DNA from: Acetobacter sacchari
GTDB taxonomy: Bacteria > Pseudomonadota > Alphaproteobacteria > Acetobacterales > Acetobacteraceae
Length of the DNA stretch: 41,723 nt
NCBI RefSeq assembly: GCF_017377715.1
Contig: NZ_JAFVMF010000029.1
Span: 1-41,723 of the forward strand
Direction: 5' to 3'
Shown here one piece after another: positions 36,154 through 41,723 of the stretch (the stretch's first letter is position 1; each line of letters opens with the position of its first letter). The position numbers and the translations under genes were made by a program. The notes beneath the pieces were generated by a model. That model was not told the origin of the DNA, made no database searches, and worked only from the letters and a program-made list of their open reading frames with translations.

Positions 36154-37098
36154 ATGAGCGACGCGCCTGTAGCAGAAGACGTCCGCGCCGCAGCCGCGCG
36201 CATCGAGGGCCTTGCCCATCGAACGCCCGTCCTTCGCTCCCGCACGCTTGACGAACGCGTCGGAGCGACGCTGTTTTTCAAAGCCGAGACATTCCAGCGT
36301 ACAGGCGCTTTCAAATTTCGCGGCGCGGCGAACGCCATCGCGCGGCTGACGCCCGAACAGCGTCGTCTGGGCGTCGTCGCGTTCTCATCCGGCAACCACG
36401 CACAGGCCATCGCTCTGGCCGCACGCTGCGCCGACGTCCCGGCGGTGATCGTGATGCCGAATGACGCTCCCGCCATCAAGCTGGAAGCGACGCGAGGTTA
36501 TGGGGCCGAGGTCGTCCTTTACGACCGTTACGCCGAAGACCGACAGGCGATCGGCACGCGGTTGGCGGACGAACGCGGGCTGACGCTGATTCCCCCTTTC
36601 GATCATCCGGACATCATCGCCGGCCAGGGCACCGCAGCGCTGGAACTGCTTGAAGAAACGGGACCGCTCGACCTGCTTCTGGCCCCGTTGGGCGGTGGCG
36701 GGTTGTTGGCCGGGACCGCGCTCGCCGCATCTTTACTCTCGCCGAAATGCCAGATCATCGGCGTCGAGCCGGAAGCGGGCGACGACGGCAAGCGATCATT
36801 CGCCGCGGGAAAGATCATCTCCATCCCCGTCCCGGCCACGATCGCTGACGGAGCCCAGACAACGGCGCTGGGGCGGTTGACGTTCGAAATCATCCGCGAG
36901 CGTGTAACGGCGATCGAGACCGCGACTGACGAGCAGTTGCGCAGCACGATGCGTACGCTCGCCACCCGTATGAAACTGGTCGTGGAGCCTACCGGCTGCC
37001 TCGCCGCCGCAGCCGTGCTGGAAGGCGTCGTTCCCGTTGCGGGCAAGCGGGTGGGGATTATCCTGTCCGGCGGGAACGTGGATTTCGGCTCGCTGTAA
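36154..37098 (+). CDS. PLP-dependent serine/threonine dehydratase family
   Basis: 314 residues from ATG at 36154, chosen because GAGG lies 7 bases upstream (open to 36142). Fold-type II PLP enzyme: the Schiff-base Lys K54 in GAFKFRGAANA, SSGNHAQA (78-84), the phosphate-binding glycine loop GGGGLLAG (180-187) and SGGNVD near the end. The length without a C-terminal ACT domain fits the catabolic-type threonine dehydratase or serine racemase branch rather than biosynthetic IlvA. Sequence alone does not separate threonine, serine or hydroxy-aspartate as substrate. It is the first of a rightward run of metabolic genes. Confidence 0.9.
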   Translation: MSDAPVAEDVRAAAARIEGLAHRTPVLRSRTLDERVGATLFFKAETFQRTGAFKFRGAANAIARLTPEQRRLGVVAFSSGNHAQAIALAARCADVPAVIVMPNDAPAIKLEATRGYGAEVVLYDRYAEDRQAIGTRLADERGLTLIPPFDHPDIIAGQGTAALELLEETGPLDLLLAPLGGGGLLAGTALAASLLSPKCQIIGVEPEAGDDGKRSFAAGKIISIPVPATIADGAQTTALGRLTFEIIRERVTAIETATDEQLRSTMRTLATRMKLVVEPTGCLAAAAVLEGVVPVAGKRVGIILSGGNVDFGSL

Positions 37099-37252
37099 GT
37101 TTCTTTGAGACGACGTCGTGGCTGGCGAAGCGATCAACCAAGGCCAAACGTTTCGCTCCCGATTGCATCCTCTCCATCGAACTGTTCATACTGCGCGGGA
37201 TTCGTCGGGTCCTTGACGGGCTGGCGGGCGCACACCCTGAATCGGAACGGGC

Positions 37253-38578
37253 ATGACGCACTCTAGACCGACGAAAGCGCGGAGCACGCTGGTCATCACA
37301 GCCGCCTGCATCGGAAATTTTCTCGAATTCTATAATTTTATGGCGTTCGCCTTCTTCGCGCCCATGATCGCCCGTGCGTTCTTTCCGGGCGAAAACTGGC
37401 TCATGCAGTTGTTCTACGCGCTGATGACGTTCGCGGTCGGCTTCGTACTGCGCCCGGTGGGCGCCTTCGTGATGGAGCGTTACTCCCGCCGTGCGGGGCG
37501 CAAGGCTTCGTTGATGGTCACCTTCCTGCTGATGGCCATAGGCTCTCTGCTGCTGGCCGCCACGCCCCCTGCGGCCTCTATCGGGCTGCTGGCGCCGCTG
37601 TTGATTGTCGTTGCGCGCATGTTGCAAGGCTTCTCCGACGGCGGGGAAGTCGGCCCTGCGACCGCCCTGATCTTCGACGCCGCGCCCGAGCGAATGGGGG
37701 GGATGCTCGGGTCGCTGCAATATATGACGCAGTTGCTCGGTTCTCTGGTGGCCGTGGTCATTGGTCTGGCGCTTTCGGAGCTGTTGTCTCACGACGCGCT
37801 CTATAGCTGGGGATGGCGCGTTCCGTTCGTTCTCGGCCTTCTCATCGTGCCGGTCGGATTGGTGCTCCGGCGTCTGGCCTTCTCAGATGAGGGCGCACAA
37901 GTCCTTGATCGTCAGGTTCCTCTCTCCGCTTCGACGCCCCACGAAAAAGCAGCTCTACGTCAGGCGGTGTTCTTCGTTTTCATCGGGATCATGTGCGGCA
38001 CGATTTCGACGTATCTGCGCAATTTCGGCGTCAGCTACGCCGTGACGGTTCTCGGCCTGTCGCCCTCCATCAGCATGATGGGCATGGTCGCGGGACTGAC
38101 CGCCGGACTCGTCGGCATTCTGATCGGCATCAGAATCGCCACGCGCCACTCAGACGCCCGGGCGATCGTAGTTTCCGTAGGCCTGCTCAACGCCGTTCTC
38201 AGCGTGCCGCTATATTATTACGCCATTCACGTGCCGGGACTGGGCAGCCAGCTTGCCCTTAATGTCGCGATGTTCCTGCTATCGAGCATTACCGCCGTCG
38301 GACTTTGGCAGGCGATGCTCGATGCGCTGCCCACGGGAGCCCGTTCGTCTCTGTTTGGGGTTATCTACGCACTGGCCGTCTCGACATTCGGCGGCATGAC
38401 GCAACCCGCCACGGCGTGGCTGATCGCCAAGACCCATGACCCCATGACGCCTGCATACATGATGGCCTTCGTCCTGCCCGCCGGTCTCCTCGTTTATCTT
38501 CGTCTTCACACCCTCGCGCGACGCAATGTCGAGCATGTGACGCGGGAAGAGATCGCGCGAGCGTTGATGGCTGAATGA
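37253..38578 (+). CDS. MFS transporter, metabolite:H+ symporter (MHS) type
   Basis: 441 residues, twelve membrane segments. The MHS branch is recognisable from GNFLEFYNFMAFAFFAPMIA, RPVGAFVMERYSRRAGRKAS in the 2-3 loop, ARMLQGFSDGGEVGPA, and YSWGWRVPFVLGLL in helix 6. Such carriers bring in citrate, alpha-ketoglutarate, proline, betaine or shikimate with protons; the substrate here is unknown. The AbgB-like hydrolase begins 37 bases after it, so the transporter probably supplies that enzyme's substrate. A GGAA lies about 7 bases before the ATG. Confidence 0.92.
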   Translation: MTHSRPTKARSTLVITAACIGNFLEFYNFMAFAFFAPMIARAFFPGENWLMQLFYALMTFAVGFVLRPVGAFVMERYSRRAGRKASLMVTFLLMAIGSLLLAATPPAASIGLLAPLLIVVARMLQGFSDGGEVGPATALIFDAAPERMGGMLGSLQYMTQLLGSLVAVVIGLALSELLSHDALYSWGWRVPFVLGLLIVPVGLVLRRLAFSDEGAQVLDRQVPLSASTPHEKAALRQAVFFVFIGIMCGTISTYLRNFGVSYAVTVLGLSPSISMMGMVAGLTAGLVGILIGIRIATRHSDARAIVVSVGLLNAVLSVPLYYYAIHVPGLGSQLALNVAMFLLSSITAVGLWQAMLDALPTGARSSLFGVIYALAVSTFGGMTQPATAWLIAKTHDPMTPAYMMAFVLPAGLLVYLRLHTLARRNVEHVTREEIARALMAE

Positions 38579-38615
38579 CCTTCCGAAATCTGCCGACCAC
38601 ATATTGGAGATTGTC

Positions 38616-40043
38616 ATGAAAAATTCCGACCAGATATGGGATCTCGTCGACTCTCACGCAGCGCCCCTGGTCGCGCTGAGCGACGATGTATGGGAAGTCC
38701 CTGAACTGAACTTCGGCGAATTCAAATCATGCGCGCTACACGCCAGTGCGCTGGAAAGCGAGGGCTTCGCCGTCACCCGCGACGTCGCCGGTCTGCCGAC
38801 CGCCGTCATGGGCGAGGCTGGGGAAGGCGGTCCGGTCATCGCGTTCCTTGGCGAGTTTGACGCCCTGCCAAACCTGAGCAACGCCGCAGGCGTCACGGAA
38901 CATGCGCCGCTTCCCGGCAGCGGCAACGGTCATGCCTGCGGCCACAACCTGCTCGGCTCGGCGGCGCTTCTGGCGGCCACGGCGGTCAAATCCTGGCTGG
39001 CGGCCAACAATGTTCCGGGCCGCGTCCGTTACTACGGATGTCCGGCCGAGGAAGGAGGCGCCGGAAAAAGCTTCATGGTGCGGGCTGGCGTTTTCGATGG
39101 CGTGGACGCCGCCGTTTCGTGGCATCCGCTCTGCTTCGCGGGCGTGTTTCCGCCAAACTCTCTCGCCAACATACGCATCGATTTTACGTTCACCGGCAAG
39201 GCGGCGCACGCCGCCGCCGCGCCGCATCTCGGCCGCTCCGCCCTGGACGCCGCCGAGTTGCTGAATGTCGGCGTAAATTACCTGCGCGAACACATGCTGC
39301 CGACGTCGCGCATTCACTATGCCTACCTCGACGCAGGCGGCGTGGCGCCGAATGTCGTGCAATCGAAAGTGGTGATCCGCTACACAGTTCGCGCTCTCGA
39401 ACTCGGCGACATGATGGCTCTGGCCGACAGGGTGCGTAAAGTCGCTGACGGAGCCGCCATGATGACGGAAACTTCGGTTTCGGCGGAGATCATCAGCGGC
39501 ATGGCGAACCTGCTCCCCTGCCCGCCCCTTGAGCGCGCGATGCACGCAAACCTCGAACGGCTGGGGCCACCGCCGTTCGACGACGCGGACCGCGCCTTCG
39601 CTCTTGAAATGCAGAAGACATTTCCGCGCGAAGACATCCTGTCCGCCTTCCGCGCGGTAGGCCTGCCTCCGGCTCCAGACGAGCCGTTATGTGCGTCGAT
39701 CCTGCCGCTTGCGACCACAAGGATGTCTCTGGGTTCCACCGATGTCGGCGACGTAAGCTGGACAGTGCCAACCGTACAGGCGCTGGGCGCCACATGCGCC
39801 GTCGGCACACAGTTGCACTCATGGCAGATGACGGCGCAGGGCAAGTCCTCGGTCGCGCACAAGGGCATGATCCATGTCGCGAAAGTCATGGCTATGACCG
39901 CGATCGATCTCCTGACGGACGAAACGCTGCTCGCCCGGGCGAAAGCGGACCACGCCGACCGCCTGCGCGTCCAGCCGTATATCAGCCCGATCCCGGCCGA
40001 CGTGCAGCCGCCGGTGCGACAGGCCCCGGATCAGGCGGCCTGA
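38616..40043 (+). CDS. M20 amidohydrolase, AbgB-like
   Basis: 475 residues. Start ATG 38616 with GGAG about 8 bases before (a TTG at 38604 is in frame). M20/AbgB hallmarks: FLGEFDALPNLSNAAG, HACGHNLLGSAALLAA with metal-binding His/Cys, PAEEGGAGKSFMVRAG with the catalytic Glu, the dimerisation domain starting NIRIDFTFTGKAAHAAAAPH, and a late HSWQMTAQG. AbgB cleaves p-aminobenzoyl-glutamate in E. coli, but family members act on varied N-acyl amino acids. There is no AbgA-like gene next to it, so the E. coli heterodimer is not reproduced. Confidence 0.9.
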   Translation: MKNSDQIWDLVDSHAAPLVALSDDVWEVPELNFGEFKSCALHASALESEGFAVTRDVAGLPTAVMGEAGEGGPVIAFLGEFDALPNLSNAAGVTEHAPLPGSGNGHACGHNLLGSAALLAATAVKSWLAANNVPGRVRYYGCPAEEGGAGKSFMVRAGVFDGVDAAVSWHPLCFAGVFPPNSLANIRIDFTFTGKAAHAAAAPHLGRSALDAAELLNVGVNYLREHMLPTSRIHYAYLDAGGVAPNVVQSKVVIRYTVRALELGDMMALADRVRKVADGAAMMTETSVSAEIISGMANLLPCPPLERAMHANLERLGPPPFDDADRAFALEMQKTFPREDILSAFRAVGLPPAPDEPLCASILPLATTRMSLGSTDVGDVSWTVPTVQALGATCAVGTQLHSWQMTAQGKSSVAHKGMIHVAKVMAMTAIDLLTDETLLARAKADHADRLRVQPYISPIPADVQPPVRQAPDQAA

Positions 40044-40056
40044 CGCACGCCCCTCG

Positions 40057-40082
40057 CCCGTTCACGCCACACCGTGAACGGG
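40057..40082. terminator. Hairpin after the AbgB-like gene
   Basis: A perfect 9-bp GC-rich stem (CCCGTTCAC / GTGAACGGG, 8-base loop), 13 bases past the stop codon. No T-tract follows. It may be a partial terminator or mRNA-stability hairpin between this gene and the amidase. Confidence 0.45.
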
Positions 40083-40188
40083 GCCACAGGTTACAGAAAC
40101 ATATTGAAAATCACACAAATTTCCAAATTTTCACTGCGCGTCTATCGAAAATCACGAAACCATCCACCCGCAAGGCGAAAGAGCGACC

Positions 40189-41628
40189 ATGACCGCGATC
40201 ACCGATCTGAACGCCTGCGCGCTGAAAGACGCCATCCACGCGCGCTCCGTCTCCGCGCAGGAGGTCATGCGCGCGCATCTGGACCAGATCGCCGCCGAAA
40301 ATCCGTCCTGCAACGCGATCGTGTCGCTGGCTGACGAAGGCGCACTGCTCGCCGAAGCCGCAGCACAGGACGAACTGGCGGCGCGCGGAGAGTTCGTCGG
40401 CCCGCTGCACGGCTTCCCCCACGCGATAAAGGATCTTTCGCCAGCGCGAGGTTTCCCAACGAGTATGGGATCGCCGCTTTTCGCCGGGACTATGGCGCAG
40501 AAAGACGGCCTGGCGGTTTCCCGAGTGCGGGAGGCCGGAGCCATCATTATCGGCAAGACGAACGTGCCGGAGTTCGGCTTCGGCTCCAACACCGTCAACC
40601 CCGTGTTTGGCGCGACGCGCAATCCATACGACCTCGATCGTTCGGCGGGCGGCAGCAGCGGCGGCGCTGCCGTGGCGCTGGCGACGCGCATGACGCCTCT
40701 GGCCGATGGCAGCGACTTTGGCGGATCGTTACGCAACCCTGCCGGGTGGAACAATGTCTTTGGTTTTCGTCCGACATCCGGGCGCGTGCCCAAGGATCCC
40801 GGCGAGGACGTTTTCTACAGCCAGCTCGGTTACGAAGGACCGATGGCGCGCACGATCGACGATCTTGCCCTGCTTCTGTCCGTGCAGGCGGGCTACGATC
40901 CGCGCCACCCTTTATCCCTTCGCGATGATCCCGCCGCTTTCGCGCAGCCGGGCGAACGGGACTGTCGCGGCCTGAAGGTCGGTTGGCTTGGCGACATGGG
41001 CGGATCGTTGCCCATGGAGGACGGCGTCCTCGACGTTTGCCGCCATGCGCTCGCGACATTTGAGGCGACCGGCGCGCGCGTTGAAGAAATCGACTTTCCC
41101 CTCTCCGAGCCGGAAATCTGGAATACTTGGCTCGCGTTGCGGCATTGGGGCGTCGGCAACGCAGTTCGCCCACTCTACGACGATCCATCGAAGCGTAAGC
41201 AGCTCGCGCCGCATGTGGTCTGGGAGATCGAGGGCAGCATCACGCAGACCGGACGGGACATCCACGAGGCTGGCGTGGCGCGCACGAAACTCTATCGCGC
41301 TTTCGCCTCCCTGTTCGAACGTTTCGACGTCCTCGCTCTGCCGACAGCGCAGCTTTTTCCTTACTCCCTCGAAAAGATGTGGCCGGAAGAGATCGCGGGC
41401 GTGGCGATGGACACCTATCACCGCTGGATGGAGGTCACGTTCGCGGTGTCCCTCAGCGGTTGCCCGGCGCTCGCCGTTCCGGCGGGGTTCGGCGGCGCCC
41501 GCAATCTGCCTATGGGGCTGCAGCTTGTGGCGCCGTATCACCACGACCTCGACCTGCTTCGCATCGGGCGGGCTTACGAGCGGGTGGCGGAATGGACCAC
41601 GATCAGACCTGATCGAAAAAACGCCTGA
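40189..41628 (+). CDS. Amidase (amidase-signature family)
   Basis: 479 residues, complete. The Ser-cisSer-Lys triad is in place: K81 (HAIKDL), cis-Ser S156 in AGGSSGGAA and nucleophile S180 in GSDFGGSLRNPAG. Enzymes of this family hydrolyse amides to acid and ammonia. It is not GatA: there are no gatB/gatC neighbours, and the context is the transporter and M20 hydrolase. The exact amide is unknown. The 145-base gap to the previous gene contains a hairpin, so it may have its own promoter. Confidence 0.92.
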   Translation: MTAITDLNACALKDAIHARSVSAQEVMRAHLDQIAAENPSCNAIVSLADEGALLAEAAAQDELAARGEFVGPLHGFPHAIKDLSPARGFPTSMGSPLFAGTMAQKDGLAVSRVREAGAIIIGKTNVPEFGFGSNTVNPVFGATRNPYDLDRSAGGSSGGAAVALATRMTPLADGSDFGGSLRNPAGWNNVFGFRPTSGRVPKDPGEDVFYSQLGYEGPMARTIDDLALLLSVQAGYDPRHPLSLRDDPAAFAQPGERDCRGLKVGWLGDMGGSLPMEDGVLDVCRHALATFEATGARVEEIDFPLSEPEIWNTWLALRHWGVGNAVRPLYDDPSKRKQLAPHVVWEIEGSITQTGRDIHEAGVARTKLYRAFASLFERFDVLALPTAQLFPYSLEKMWPEEIAGVAMDTYHRWMEVTFAVSLSGCPALAVPAGFGGARNLPMGLQLVAPYHHDLDLLRIGRAYERVAEWTTIRPDRKNA

Positions 41629-41668
41629 TATCGCCTGCATTCCACCGCGGTTCTGGAGATGACAACAG

Positions 41669-41723
41669 GAGGTGACGAGGTGACGAGGTGACGAGGTGAC
41701 GAGGTGACGAGGTGACGAGGTGA
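41669..41723. repeat. Octamer tandem repeat (GAGGTGAC) at the right edge
   Basis: Six perfect copies of GAGGTGAC and seven bases of a seventh, running to the end of the window, so the true length is unknown. With the preceding AG the first unit reads AGGAGGTGA, a perfect complement of the 16S rRNA 3' end; each later unit repeats GAGGTGA. The unit is 8 bp, so a change in copy number would shift any reading frame across it. It begins 41 bases past the amidase stop. Confidence 0.93.

Noticed and set aside
41669..41723. Octamer array as a CRISPR array or replication iterons
   Set aside because: There are no spacers between units, and no rep gene, DnaA-box cluster or cas gene is visible.

Overview
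The window reads as a chromosomal segment of an acetic acid bacterium (Acetobacteraceae, Alphaproteobacteria). This rests on the GC-rich coding DNA, the chain purB-purC-purS-(small secreted gene)-purQ-purL-bolA-grxD, and an exopolysaccharide block whose enzymes match the first steps of the acetan/xanthan type pathway (AceA/GumD, AceB/GumM, AceC/GumH). I cannot fix genus or species from sequence alone. No tRNA, rRNA, CRISPR array, insertion sequence, integrase or phage gene is visible. About 38 genes are supported.

Layout. 1-3000: dapD-dapE (lysine/diaminopimelate synthesis) with a coupled membrane protein, all leftward. 3000-5500: a rightward pair, a PAS-GGDEF protein with a degenerate active-site motif and a coupled helical partner. 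5500-9100: a secreted alpha/beta hydrolase, a cardiolipin synthase (both leftward) and yraN (rightward). 9100-16200: a small secreted His/Ala-rich protein, then a long leftward purine operon ending in bolA and grxD. 16400-24400: a small membrane protein and a six-gene leftward exopolysaccharide operon (priming transferase, two glycosyltransferases, Wzc-like copolymerase, outer-membrane barrel, Wza-like lipoprotein), preceded by an unusually AT-rich leader. 25200-31750: a VC0807-like membrane protein, nth, then a compact rightward group cnoX(ybbN)-Lon N-domain protein-Trm112-lipoprotein, a tiny antisense lipoprotein, a NamZ-like (DUF1343) muramidase and a GNAT acetyltransferase. 31950-33920: a small membrane protein and ugd (UDP-glucuronate supply), leftward, with a strong terminator between them. 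34200-36110: mlaE-mlaF without mlaD, and a tiny lipoprotein. 36150-41630: a PLP dehydratase, an MHS-type transporter, an AbgB-like amidohydrolase and an amidase, a plausible amide/N-acyl scavenging set. The window ends in an octamer tandem repeat.

How the genes work together. PurS, PurQ and PurL form the three-part FGAM synthetase, and PurC and PurB act next in IMP synthesis. BolA and Grx4 usually pair in Fe-S handling. The exopolysaccharide operon would build Glc-Glc-Man on undecaprenyl phosphate and export polymer, with Ugd supplying glucuronate; flippase and polymerase genes are absent here and must lie elsewhere. No wholly new system stands out. The oddities most worth checking are the secreted Rap1a/Tai-like gene inside the purine operon, the degenerate GGDEF protein with its partner, the apparently kinase-impaired Wzc homologue, and the Shine-Dalgarno-like octamer array at the right edge.
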